From positions 806,001 through 870,000 of the forward strand of contig CAWFLQ010000006.1 of the NCBI GenBank assembly GCA_963816745.1: a stretch of DNA of 64,000 bases, in the 5' to 3' direction. Of the stretch, positions 1 through 7,977 are shown piece after piece. How positions within the stretch are numbered: position 1 is the stretch's first letter; every line of letters begins with the position of its first letter. A model generated the notes under the pieces. That model did no database searches and was not told the DNA's origin. It saw only the letters and a program-made list of their open reading frames with translations. The translations under genes and the position numbers were made by a program. Source of the DNA: VAZQ01 sp963816745. GTDB lineage: Bacteria > Pseudomonadota > Alphaproteobacteria > Rhizobiales > Xanthobacteraceae.

Positions 1-906
1 GCCGAGATTGCCGGTCGAGGAGAAAGTCAGCGCCGAGCGCGGCACCCGCGTCGCCGGCACCGGCGCGACCGGCACCGACACTTCCGCGGTGATGCCGTCG
101 GGGATCCGGTAGTCGGCGTTCGGCAACTCGACCTCGACGCGATAGGTGCGCGTGGTCGGACTCGCGGTCTTGGCGACGAAACGAATTTTTCCGCTCGCGC
201 TTTCGCCGGTCACCAGCTTCACGTCGGCGGTGTCGCCGACCTTGACGCCGGCAAGCTTGCGCTCGGCCACCTCGACCACCGCCAGCATCGGATCGAGCGC
301 CACCAGGGCAACGATCTCGCGGCCGGACATGGAGAAAATGGCCTGGCCGACCTCGACCGCCACGTCATGCACGACGCCCGACCAAGGCGCCTGCACCACG
401 CCGCGATCCCGCTCGGCCTCGGCCGCAGCCAGCGCCGCCTCCGCGGCCTTGAGCTGCGCTTCCAAATCGACGAGCTGGAGCCGCGGCAACGTGCCGTTGA
501 TGATGAGCTGGCGCTTGGCGTCGAGCTCCGTGCGCTTCTGGATAGTCACGGCCTCCGCCTGAGCCACCTGCGCCAAACGTGCCTCATCCGAGAGCACGGC
601 TATGACGTCGCCCTTCTTCACCCACGATCCGCGCTTGACCTTGAGCTCGGTCAGGATGCCGCCGGTGCGCGCGGTGATGATCACCTTCCTGTCGGCTTCA
701 GTGCGGCCGGCGATAGTGAGCCGGCGGCTGTGCGGAACCTCGTTGGCCGTCATCACCGCGACGCGGAACAGCTTCTTCGCCTCGCCCTCACCGGTGCGGA
801 GCGCCGCGCGACTCTCCGCCAACTCGTGCGGCAGGAAGTGGCCGGACGCGATCCAAAGCCCGGCCGCGGCCACCAGGCCGACGGCGGTGAGGCGGCTCGC
901 TTTCAT
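1..906 (-). CDS. RND efflux periplasmic adaptor (HlyD/MFP family), 3' end outside window
   Basis: This is the N-terminal 302 codons of a membrane-fusion protein, the periplasmic link between an inner-membrane RND pump and an outer-membrane channel. The protein starts MKASRLTAVGLVAAAGLWIA, a membrane anchor or signal segment. Next comes a lipoyl/barrel-sandwich half (ARTGGILTELKVKRG), an Ala/Glu-rich helical hairpin at about residues 115-165, and the second half (VVQAPWSGVVHDVAVEVGQ), followed by beta-barrel sequence. The start ATG overlaps the TGA of the upstream TetR gene (ATGA), so the two are probably translationally coupled. The pump gene would follow beyond the window edge. The drug or substrate cannot be told. 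Confidence 0.85.
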   Translation of the reverse strand, partial: MKASRLTAVGLVAAAGLWIASGHFLPHELAESRAALRTGEGEAKKLFRVAVMTANEVPHSRRLTIAGRTEADRKVIITARTGGILTELKVKRGSWVKKGDVIAVLSDEARLAQVAQAEAVTIQKRTELDAKRQLIINGTLPRLQLVDLEAQLKAAEAALAAAEAERDRGVVQAPWSGVVHDVAVEVGQAIFSMSGREIVALVALDPMLAVVEVAERKLAGVKVGDTADVKLVTGESASGKIRFVAKTASPTTRTYRVEVELPNADYRIPDGITAEVSVPVAPVPATRVPRSALTFSSTGNLG

Positions 907-1571
907 CGGGAGCTCTCCTTCTTATTGCTGTCTTGCACGCTTTTCGGACGGGCCCGCAGCATGTGGCGCGTGATGTCCATGAACATGGCGACCATCGCCT
1001 CCGGATCGAAATCGGGCTCGAGCGCGCGCCGCCACCACAGGCCATCGGTGATGATCATCAGCATCGTAATGACGCCCTCGAAGTCGAGATCGCTGGGGAT
1101 ATCGCCGCGCTCAGCCGCGGCGCGCAGCAAATCCTTGAGCCACGTCCGCACGTCGGCATCGAAGGAAGCGGAAATCCGCGCGATCTCGGAGTTGCGGCGC
1201 GCTTCCGACATCACCTCGGTGCAGAGCAGCACGCGCTCCATGGGCCACTTCGTAAAATAGTGCCGCGCCATGGCTTCGAGCACGTTGAACAGGCCGTGGG
1301 AGAGATCGGCGCGGGCGAAATGCTGCCCGACCTCCGCGCGGTCGCGCTCGGCGATGCCGGCGATCAGCGCCTCCTTCGACGGGAAATAACGATAGAGATT
1401 GCCCGGGCTCATGCCGGCCTCGGCGCAGATGTCCTGCATGGAGGCGCCGTGGAAGCCCGAGCGCACGAAGCAACGCTGCGCCGCCGCCAGGATCTCGGCC
1501 CGGCGGTCGGACTGGAGCTGTGTATTCGCCCGGCGCACGGGTTTATCCCCCACCCCAATACCGCATCCCAA
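903..1571 (-). CDS. TetR/AcrR family transcriptional regulator
   Basis: This is a predicted repressor of the efflux genes that follow it. The N-terminal helix-turn-helix is visible at about residues 22-68: RRAEILAAAQRCFVRSGFHG, then MQDICAEAGMSPGNLYRYFP, the usual TetR recognition helix. The C-terminal ligand domain is variable. The longest frame begins at a TTG. A GTG about 11 codons later (near 1538), just before RRANTQ, is an equally likely start because TetR proteins usually begin close to that point. The gene overlaps the adaptor start by 4 bp. A short perfect palindrome lies just upstream and may be its own operator. Confidence 0.85.
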   Translation of the reverse strand: MGCGIGVGDKPVRRANTQLQSDRRAEILAAAQRCFVRSGFHGASMQDICAEAGMSPGNLYRYFPSKEALIAGIAERDRAEVGQHFARADLSHGLFNVLEAMARHYFTKWPMERVLLCTEVMSEARRNSEIARISASFDADVRTWLKDLLRAAAERGDIPSDLDFEGVITMLMIITDGLWWRRALEPDFDPEAMVAMFMDITRHMLRARPKSVQDSNKKESSR

Positions 1572-1580
1572 TAACCGAAT

Positions 1581-1588
1581 GAACGTTC
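1581..1588. promoter_or_regulatory. Candidate TetR-type operator
   Basis: GAACGTTC is a perfect 8-bp palindrome in the context GAATGAACGTTCGCTC, 10 bp upstream of the longest TetR frame. AcrR-like repressors commonly bind sites of the form TGAAC(N)GTTCA next to their own gene, so autoregulation is plausible. This is inferred from position and symmetry only. Confidence 0.4.
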
Positions 1589-1808
1589 GCTCTCAATAAT
1601 GGCGAAACGTAGATGCGTTCGTTTTAATCCATCCCTACAACATGGATTGGTCCAGCCCCGTATTGACCAGTTGATGGGTCCGAACTGGCCTGTTTTTGAG
1701 GCGTGGCTCGGTCCCCAGGCTCGTTGGCGCGCCGCGCTGGAGCACCTTGCCACCCCGAAGACCGCCCCTATAATCCGCCGCTTCTTTTTTGGGCCAACGA
1801 GGGGGCCA

Positions 1809-2300
1809 ATGGCCGGGAAGCCAGTCGCGATCATCATGGGCAGCCAGTCCGACTGGGCGACCATGAAGCACGCCGCCGATACACTCGACGCGCTCGGCAT
1901 CGGCCACGAGGCCAAGATCATCTCGGCGCACCGCACACCCGAACGGCACCTGACCTTCTGCCGCGGCGCCAAGGCGGCGGGCGTCAAGATCATCATCGCC
2001 GGCGCCGGCGGCGCCGCGCACCTGCCCGGCGTAACGGCGGCGCTGACCCCACTGCCGGTCTTCGGCGTGCCGATCGAGTCGAAACTGTCCGGCGTCAATT
2101 CGCTTTATTCGATCGTGCAGATGCCGGCCGGTGTTCCTGTCGGGACATTGGCGATCGGCCGCGCGGGCGCGGTCAACGCCGCACTGCTCTCCGCCGCCGT
2201 TCTCGCGCTCGGTGATGCCGCGCTCGCGGACCGGCTCGATGCCTGGCGAAAGAAGCAATCCGAGTCGATCCCCGAGATACCGGTCAACGCCAAGCCGTAG
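1809..2300 (+). CDS. purE: N5-carboxyaminoimidazole ribonucleotide mutase (PurE, class I)
   Basis: This 163-aa protein would convert N5-CAIR to CAIR in purine biosynthesis. Diagnostic PurE segments are present: MGSQSDWATMKHAADTL near the N-terminus, SAHRTPERHL at about residues 43-52, and AGAGGAAHLPGV. The length fits the class I family. The open frame extends upstream to 1599, but that extension has no PurE-like sequence, so the ATG at 1809 was chosen. In many alphaproteobacteria purK follows directly. Here a palindromic repeat and a Gly-rich secreted protein follow instead, so purK must lie elsewhere. Confidence 0.93.
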   Translation: MAGKPVAIIMGSQSDWATMKHAADTLDALGIGHEAKIISAHRTPERHLTFCRGAKAAGVKIIIAGAGGAAHLPGVTAALTPLPVFGVPIESKLSGVNSLYSIVQMPAGVPVGTLAIGRAGAVNAALLSAAVLALGDAALADRLDAWRKKQSESIPEIPVNAKP

Positions 2301-2343
2301 CAGCAGCGCTGCAAGTTCCGACATGAAGCGCAGATGAATAGCG

Positions 2344-2470
2344 CCGCGCTGGCGAGCGAAGCGAGCGGCCAGCGCGGCTACCTGTATAAGTGCGCGCGCA
2401 TAGCGCGTCGAAGACGCGCGTGAACGCGCTGGTGACACTCGCCCTGAACCGGGCTCGTCGGCGCGCGCGC
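2344..2470 (+). repeat. Two-module palindromic repeat, copy 1 (full length)
   Basis: Module A (2344-2377) has 10-bp arms CCGCGCTGGC and GCCAGCGCGG around a GAGCGAAGCGAGC-like core. A spacer holds ATAAGTGCGCGCGC and a small hairpin GCGCGTC-GAA-GACGCGC. Module B (2431-2470) carries GTGACACTCGCCCTGAACC and GGGCTCGTCGGCGCGCGC. The same modules recur near 3.8, 10.4, 40.9, 42.4, 44.0 and 45.6 kb. This copy fills most of the gap between purE and the next gene. Confidence 0.8.
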
Positions 2471-2572
2471 AGCAACTTGTCGCGGCTTCGTGAACCAGCG
2501 TTGATGAAACGGCCGAACTAAAGCGGCATTTCCCGCGTTCCCTGTGATGACGATTTCACATGGAGGACGCTC

Positions 2573-3175
2573 ATGAATCGAGCCTTGTTATCGATCAGTG
2601 CCGCCGTCGTGCTGGCTGCCGCTGCAGTTTCCACGTCGGCCAGCGCGCAACGCGGTGGCGGACCAAGCGGTGGTGGCGGACCAAGCGGTGGTGGCGGACC
2701 AAGCGGTGGCGGCGCACCGAGCGGTGGCGGGATGAGCGCCGGGCCCAGCGGCGGCGGCGGGATGAGCGCTGCACCCGGTGGCGGCCGTGGCGGTGGAGGC
2801 GTCGCGCGCGGCGCACCGTCGGGTGGCGGCGGGAATTTCGCCGTACGTCCTGGCGGCGCGGGGCCGCAGGGCGGTGGCGGTTATGTGGCACGGCCCGGTG
2901 CTGGTGGGCCAAGCGGCGGCCCCATCGCGAGGCCGGGCGGCCCGCGGCCCGGCGATGGACGACCCGGCGGAGGAGGCAACTGGGCCGGCGGCGGAGGCAA
3001 CTGGCAGGGCGGCAAGGGACATCACCACCGGCGTCACTTCCACGGGCCGGTCTTCGGCTTCGCGGCGCCCTACTACTACGACTACGCCTCCCCGCAGTAT
3101 TATTACGACGAGGAGTGCTACGAGGTCCGCTACATCCGCGGCGCCTACCGCAGGGTCTGGGTCTGCGAAGAGTGA
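2573..3175 (+). CDS. Secreted Gly-rich repeat protein of unknown function
   Basis: The 200-aa product has a clear Sec signal peptide (ending near STSASAQ). A long low-complexity stretch follows at about residues 26-150, built of GGGPSGG-type repeats encoded by near-identical 18-bp units at 2653-2740. A His-rich segment (GHHHRRHFHG) precedes a Tyr-rich C-terminus (APYYYDYASPQYYYDEECYE) with two Cys in the last 40 residues. Proteins of this pattern occur widely in Bradyrhizobium relatives, but I know no assigned function. The His cluster could bind metal, which is a guess. A rho-independent terminator follows at 3206. Confidence 0.75.
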   Translation: MNRALLSISAAVVLAAAAVSTSASAQRGGGPSGGGGPSGGGGPSGGGAPSGGGMSAGPSGGGGMSAAPGGGRGGGGVARGAPSGGGGNFAVRPGGAGPQGGGGYVARPGAGGPSGGPIARPGGPRPGDGRPGGGGNWAGGGGNWQGGKGHHHRRHFHGPVFGFAAPYYYDYASPQYYYDEECYEVRYIRGAYRRVWVCEE

Positions 3176-3205
3176 CCTGACCCAGGCATCAAGCCAATCA
3201 GCGAC

Positions 3206-3233
3206 CCGCCGGGCTCCCACCCGGCGGTTTTTT
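3206..3233 (+). terminator. Rho-independent terminator
   Basis: Perfect 8-bp arms CCGCCGGG and CCCGGCGG with a 6-nt loop are followed directly by six T. The site lies 30 bp after the Gly-rich gene. Confidence 0.9.
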
Positions 3234-3379
3234 GCGCATCGGCCAGACCTTTGATCCCGCACCGGAAGGCAGATTGCGCAGCCCGATCACCGGCTTCTGA
3301 CCGCCGATCCGCGGACGCCGGTGGACTCTTTAACCTGATTCTGCTACAGGCGCCGCCAAAGAGCCCGCGCGGTCGCGCA

Positions 3380-3446
3380 GCCGATCTCGGGTCTACCCGA
3401 GATCGGCTCTTAATTTTGTGCCCAAGTCGGCTACAGCCGACTTGGG
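3380..3446. repeat. Pair of near-perfect palindromes in front of rpsU
   Basis: The first hairpin (3380-3407) has arms GCCGATCTCGGG and CCCGAGATCGGC around TCTA. The second (3421-3446) has arms CCCAAGTCGGCT and AGCCGACTTGGG with a 2-nt spacer. The arms resemble each other. A T-rich tract (TCTTAATTTTG) follows the first, so it could act as a terminator or attenuator upstream of rpsU. The gene-free stretch 3176-3522 holds these hairpins and the 3206 terminator and nothing else I can name. Confidence 0.75.
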
Positions 3447-3522
3447 TGGCGGATCGGCGGGCTTCGGCACTTCCAGGACCACTAACATCCAGGGCCACGC
3501 CGGCCAGCAAAAGGAACGACGC

Positions 3523-3798
3523 GTGCAGGTTCTCGTCCGAGACAACAATGTCGACCAAGCCCTCAAGGCGCTGAAAAAGAAGATGCAGCGCGAGGGCATT
3601 TTCCGCGAGATGAAGCTCCGCGGCCACTACGAAAAACCATCGGAAAAGAAGGCGCGCGAGAAGGCGGAGGCGATCCGCCGGGCGCGCAAGCTCGCCCGCA
3701 AGCGCATGCAGCGCGAGGGCCTGTTGCCGATGAAGCCCCGGCCCACCACCGGCCCCGGGGCCGGCCCGGCCCGCGGCCCACGCCGGCCGAGCTTCTGA
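3523..3798 (+). CDS. rpsU: 30S ribosomal protein S21
   Basis: This 91-aa small-subunit protein contains the typical S21 core (VLVRDNNVDQALKALKKKMQ, then REGIFREMKLRGHYEKPSEK) and a basic, Pro-rich tail, as in other rhizobial S21 proteins. The GTG at 3523 is chosen as start because the S21 N-terminus (MQVLVRDNN) begins there and an AAGGAACG Shine-Dalgarno sequence stands about 7 nt upstream. The open frame reaches back to 3418 through a hairpin and is not expected to be translated. Two palindromes lie immediately upstream. Confidence 0.95.
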   Translation: MQVLVRDNNVDQALKALKKKMQREGIFREMKLRGHYEKPSEKKAREKAEAIRRARKLARKRMQREGLLPMKPRPTTGPGAGPARGPRRPSF

Positions 3799-3820
3799 TC
3801 AGTTAACGGCGCCGGCTGAG

Positions 3821-3912
3821 CCGCGCTGGCGAGCGAAGCGAGCGGCCAGCGCGGCCATTCAATAAGTGCGCGCGCCGGACACTCGCCTGAAGCGGGCTCG
3901 TCGGCGCGCGCC
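3821..3912 (+). repeat. Two-module palindromic repeat, copy 2
   Basis: Module A (3821-3854) matches copy 1 base for base in its 34 bp. The spacer has AATAAGTGCGCGCGCC. Module B (about 3877-3912) is slightly diverged (CTCGCCTGAAGCGGGCTCG). The copy sits between rpsU and the MetE-like gene. Confidence 0.8.
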
Positions 3913-4022
3913 GCCGCCCCGATACCGGATAGCGATGCAGCGCGGACCCTCGAGGTCCGCGCTGTTGTTTTTGGCGGCCCGGCGATAGTCTCGATCAATA
4001 AGAAAAGTCCGGGAGGAAAAGG

Positions 4023-5288
4023 ATGAAACGCAGCACCGATCGAATCCTCACGACCCATGTCGGCAGCCTGATCCGCCCGATCGCGCTACGCGAATTTCTG
4101 AGCGCAAAGGAAGCGGGCAAGCCGTTCGATGAGGCCGGTTACGCCAAGTGCCTGAAGGATTCCGTCGCCGAGGTCGTGCAACAGCAGGCCGACACCGGCA
4201 TCGACGTCATCAGCGACGGCGAGTTCGGCAAGGCGATCAGTTGGGCCCAATACGCGTTGTTCCGTCTCGGCGGCTTCGAACGCCGGCCGTTCCAGGCGGG
4301 CGCCAATCCCTTCACCCGCGGCGTCGACCGCACTCGCTTTGCGGAGTTCTATGCCGAGCTCGATTCCCGCGACAAGGTCGAGACCGTGATGGATTCGGTG
4401 GCGGTGGCGCCGATCACCTATACCGGCCAGGCTGAGCTGCAGCAGGACATCGACAATTTCAAAGCCGCCTTGCGCGGCGTCAACGTGGCGGAGGCGTTCC
4501 TGCCGGTGGCCGCGCCGGCGAGCGCGATCCCCGATCGCAAGAACGAGTACTACAAGAGCGTCGAGGACCTGCAGCAGGCGATCGGCGAGGCGATGCACAC
4601 GGAATACAAGACGATCATCGATGCCGGCTTCCTGGTGCAGCTCGACGATGCCCGCGCCGCGGTCAGCTACGACCGCATGGTGCCGCCCAGGACGCTGAAG
4701 GACTACCGCGCCTGGCTCGCCCGGCAGGTCGAGATCATCAATCATTCCATCAAAGGCCTGCCGCGCGAGAAAATCCGCTACCACATCTGCTGGGGCAGCT
4801 GGCCGGGGCCGCACTCGTCCGACGTGCCGTTCAAGGACATCGCCGACCTGGTGCTGAAAGTGCGCGCCGGCGCCTACTCGATCGAGCTCGCCAATCCCCG
4901 CCACGAGCACGAATGGCGGCTGTGGGAGCACCTGAAGCTGCCGAAGGACACGGTGCTGATCCCCGGCGTGATCAGCCACGCCACCAATATCCTCGAGCAT
5001 CCGGAGCTGGTCGCGGAGCGGATCGTGCGGCTGGCGCGACTGGTGGGACGCGAGAACGTGATCGCGAGCACCGACTGCGGCTTCGCGCAGGTGACTTATT
5101 TCGCGCGCGTGCATCCCCAGATCATGTGGGCGAAGCTGCAGGCGCTGGTCGACGGCGCGCGGCTCGCGAGCAAGGAGCTGTGGCGCAAGCCCGCAAAGCG
5201 ACCAACCGCGAAGCCCGCCGCCCCCAAGCGTCCCGGGGCGAAGCGTCCGGCGGCGAAGCAGCCGGCGAGGCGGCGCGCCGCTGGGTAG
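4023..5288 (+). CDS. Cobalamin-independent methionine synthase (MetE C-terminal domain) family protein
   Basis: The 421-aa product has the catalytic half of MetE without the N-terminal MetE domain. It starts RILTTHVGSLIRP, as usual for the short MetE-like or UROD/MetE-like proteins. Zinc ligands can be read as HIC (in RYHICWGSWPGPHS, about residues 257-260), a Glu in YSIELANPRHEHE, and a Cys in ASTDCGFAQ. These short proteins may move methyl groups from other donors and often act in catabolism, so methionine synthesis is not assured. The last 40 residues are a Lys/Pro/Ala tail absent from most homologues. A GGGAGGAAAAGG ribosome binding site precedes the ATG. Confidence 0.85.
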   Translation: MKRSTDRILTTHVGSLIRPIALREFLSAKEAGKPFDEAGYAKCLKDSVAEVVQQQADTGIDVISDGEFGKAISWAQYALFRLGGFERRPFQAGANPFTRGVDRTRFAEFYAELDSRDKVETVMDSVAVAPITYTGQAELQQDIDNFKAALRGVNVAEAFLPVAAPASAIPDRKNEYYKSVEDLQQAIGEAMHTEYKTIIDAGFLVQLDDARAAVSYDRMVPPRTLKDYRAWLARQVEIINHSIKGLPREKIRYHICWGSWPGPHSSDVPFKDIADLVLKVRAGAYSIELANPRHEHEWRLWEHLKLPKDTVLIPGVISHATNILEHPELVAERIVRLARLVGRENVIASTDCGFAQVTYFARVHPQIMWAKLQALVDGARLASKELWRKPAKRPTAKPAAPKRPGAKRPAAKQPARRRAAG

Positions 5289-5295
5289 CGTTCAA

Positions 5296-6093
5296 CTACT
5301 TTTCCGCCAGGAACTGCCTTGCCGCCTCGACCGCCCGCGCGCCGAGATCATTGTGCCCGCCGCCGGGAAACCGCACGAAGCGCTTGGGCGCGTTGATCAG
5401 CTCGTAGAGCCGCTCGCCGAGCGCCATCGGCACGACGTCGTCGCGGTCGCCGTGCAGCACCAGCACCGGCGCCGTCACCTTGCCGATGCGCAGGTCGGAA
5501 CGGTACTGGTCCTTCATCAACAGGCGCACCGGCACGAACCAGTAGCGCCGCGCGGCGATGTCGGCCGCCGAGGTGAAGGGCGATTGCAGCACCACCCGCG
5601 CGACCGGCTTTTCCGCCGCCAGCGCGACCGCCATGCCCGAGCCGAGCGACTCGCCCCACAGCACGATGCGCTCGGCCGGATAGCGCGCGGCGGCGAAGGC
5701 GTAGGCCGCCAGCGTGTCGTCGATGAGCCCCGCCTCGGTCGGCGAGCCGCTCGAGCCGCCGTAGCCGCGATAGCTCAGCGCCACGAGCCCGCTGCCGTCG
5801 GCGGTGAGCTCGCGGAAGCGCTCGGCCCGCCAGCGCAGCGAGGCGCCGTTGCCGTGGAGATAAAGGAAGACCGGCTTGTCGCCGCTACGTGGCGGCACGT
5901 GCCAGACGATCAGGCGCTCGCCGTCGGGGGTGTCGAGCATGACCTCCTCCGCTTCCGGCAGCCCGGCCGCGGCCGGCGCCGTGCGAAAGCGTTCCGGGAA
6001 ATACTGGATCGTGCGCTGCGCGAAATAGAGGAGCGCCACCAGCCCGACATAGAACGTGAGCGCGAAGGCCAAGTACCATTTCAGCGTTGCCAT
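5296..6093 (-). CDS. Membrane-anchored alpha/beta hydrolase (BEM46/ABHD13-like)
   Basis: The 265-aa product has one N-terminal membrane segment (residues about 5-22, YLAFALTFYVGLVALLYF) and then an alpha/beta hydrolase fold. Visible motifs are the oxyanion strand YLHGNGASLRWR, the nucleophile elbow LWGESLGSGMA (Ser in GESLG), the acid in LHGDRDDVVP and the His in FPGGGHNDLG. The family is bacterial homologues of yeast BEM46, with unknown substrate. The ATG at 6093 is preferred over the longer frame at 6144 because the membrane anchor begins there. The gene converges on the MetE-like gene with an 8-bp gap. Confidence 0.85.
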   Translation of the reverse strand: MATLKWYLAFALTFYVGLVALLYFAQRTIQYFPERFRTAPAAAGLPEAEEVMLDTPDGERLIVWHVPPRSGDKPVFLYLHGNGASLRWRAERFRELTADGSGLVALSYRGYGGSSGSPTEAGLIDDTLAAYAFAAARYPAERIVLWGESLGSGMAVALAAEKPVARVVLQSPFTSAADIAARRYWFVPVRLLMKDQYRSDLRIGKVTAPVLVLHGDRDDVVPMALGERLYELINAPKRFVRFPGGGHNDLGARAVEAARQFLAEK

Positions 6094-6212
6094 GGCCCTT
6101 GATAGCACAGCCTGCTTTACACGCGCTTTACACATGCATGTCATGGCTTACAGTCGCGCGCACGGGTGCATTCGATTCGCCGGTTGAACGATTCGCATCG
6201 GCTCGGGAGGAC

Positions 6213-6659
6213 ATGATGAGACACGTTATCGTCGCGTTGGCGATCTTCGGCGCAACCACCACAGCCGCATTCGCACAGGGTGCCGCACCCGATCTCAAGG
6301 GCACCTGGACGGGAAAAGGCAAAGTGGCCGTCATCGGCAGCGGCGACCATCATCCCGGTACGCAAAGCCCCACCGACCCGGCTCGCGTACGCGAGCTCGA
6401 AACGACGCACGTCGTGGAAGGCCAGGACGGCCGGGTGGCCTGGGGCCGCTCGTCGTCGTCGGCCGCCGACAAGAAGGAGCCGTTCGCCTGGGCCATTGCC
6501 AGCGACAACAAGACGATCGTCGGCGCCGATCTCGACGGCTATTTCCGGATCATGCTGCTCGGGCGGGACCGCATGGAGAAGTGCTACGTCCACAACGGCC
6601 TGAGCCCGAGCCGATCGGTCGTCGCCAGCTGCGTCGTGATGACCCGCGCGAAACGTTAG
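6213..6659 (+). CDS. Secreted protein of unknown function
   Basis: The 148-aa product has a signal peptide (cleavage expected after TTTAAFAQ) and a compact domain with DLKGTWTGKGKVAVIGSG, KEPFAWAIASDNKTIVGADL and GYFRIMLLGRDRMEKCYVHN. The WTGKG/W.. pattern is like small periplasmic beta-barrel proteins found in rhizobia, but I cannot name the family. The ATG pair at 6213/6216 follows a GGGAGG sequence, so either may be used. A gap of 24 bp separates it from the MFS gene downstream, so they may share a transcript. Confidence 0.7.
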   Translation: MMRHVIVALAIFGATTTAAFAQGAAPDLKGTWTGKGKVAVIGSGDHHPGTQSPTDPARVRELETTHVVEGQDGRVAWGRSSSSAADKKEPFAWAIASDNKTIVGADLDGYFRIMLLGRDRMEKCYVHNGLSPSRSVVASCVVMTRAKR

Positions 6660-6683
6660 CGATTGCCCTGACTGGGCGACCGG

Positions 6684-7977
6684 ATGGACAGCGCGCAAAC
6701 ACGCCGGGTCGTCGCCGCGGGCATGATCGGCAACGTGCTCGAATGGTACGATTTCGCGATCTACGGCTATTTCGCCACGTCGATCGGCAGGCACTTCTTC
6801 CCGCACGAGGACCCGCTCGCCCAGCTCCTGTCCGCGTTCGGCGTGTTCGCGGTCGGCTACATGATGCGGCCGGTCGGCGGCGTGATCATCGGCCATATCG
6901 GCGACCGGTTCGGGCGGCGCGCGGCGCTCACCTTCTCGGTCGCCGCCATGGCGGTCCCGACCTTCCTGATCGGGCTCCTGCCGAGCTACGCCACGCTGGG
7001 CTTGTTCGCGCCGATCGCGCTGACCTTGCTGCGCATGGTGCAGGGGCTTTCGGTCGGCGGCGAATACACCAGCTCGATGGTGTTCCTGGTCGAGCACGCA
7101 CCCCACGGCCGCCGCGGCCTGATGGGCGCGCTGATCTCGTGCGGCGCGCGCGGCGGCATTTTGCTCGGCTCGGCGGTCGGCGCGACCTTCGCGGCAACCA
7201 TGTCTCCTGCGGCCCTCGAAGCCTGGGGCTGGCGCATCCCGTTCCTGCTCGGCCTCTTGGTGGGGATCGCCGGCTACCTGCTACGCCGCCACGTGCAGGA
7301 AACGGTGCCGACGGAACGGCGTAAACGCGCCCCGATCGTCGAGACGCTGCAGCGATCACTGGCGGCTCGTCATCGGACTGGCCGGCCTCTCCGTGTTCAA
7401 CGCGGTCGGCTTCTACGTCAGCTTCGTCTATCTCGTGAGCTGGCTGCAGATGGCCGACGGGATCGCGCCCGCCCGCGCGCTCGAGATCAATTCGATAAGC
7501 ATGGCAGTGCTGCTGCCCGTCATGATCGTGACCGGACTGTTGAACGACCGCTTCGGGCGCAAGCCCTTTCTTCTGCTCGCCGTTATTCTCGGCTTCGTCG
7601 GCGCGGTGCCGCTGTTCTGGCTGCTGCACGATCCTTCTCCCTGGTCCGCGCAGCTCGGGCAGCTCGGCCTGGTGCTGATCATCGGGCTCTATTGCGGCAC
7701 GCAGCCCACCATCATGGTGGAGGCGACGCCGCTGCCGGTGCGCTGCACGGCGGTGTCGCTCGGCTACAACATGTGTCTCGGGATTATCGGCGGCCTCACC
7801 CCGCTGGCGGCGACCTGGCTGGTGGAACGCACCGGCAACGACATCGCGCCGGCCTTCCTGATCATGGCGGCGGCCGCGGTCACGTTCATGACGCTGCTGG
7901 GATTTCGCGAGACCTATCGCGCCACGTTCGTGTCCGCCGGCAACGTCACAGTCGCAGCGCCGCCTCGGCCGGCGTGA
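6684..7977 (+). pseudogene. MFS transporter, metabolite:H+ symporter family, one frameshift
   Basis: This is a 12-helix permease of the ProP/citrate-like MHS branch: GNVLEWYDFAIYGYFA opens it, GDRFGRRAAL is the loop 2-3 signature, and RMVQGLSVGGEYTSS is typical of the branch. The first half is in one frame to about 7350. The second half (RLVIGLAGLSVFNAVGFY through LLGFRETYRATF) is in the next frame up to the stop at 7977. Removing one base near 7351 (CTGCAGCGAT to CTGCGCGAT) restores a continuous protein of about 430 aa. A sequencing error is as likely as a real mutation. The substrate is unknown. The 3' end overlaps the convergent alanine dehydrogenase gene by about 30 bp. Confidence 0.75.

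Noticed and set aside
4086..5114. Long minus-strand open frame across the MetE-like gene
   Set aside because: Shadow of the plus-strand gene, whose zinc motifs are clear. The composition is typical of antisense reading in GC-rich DNA.
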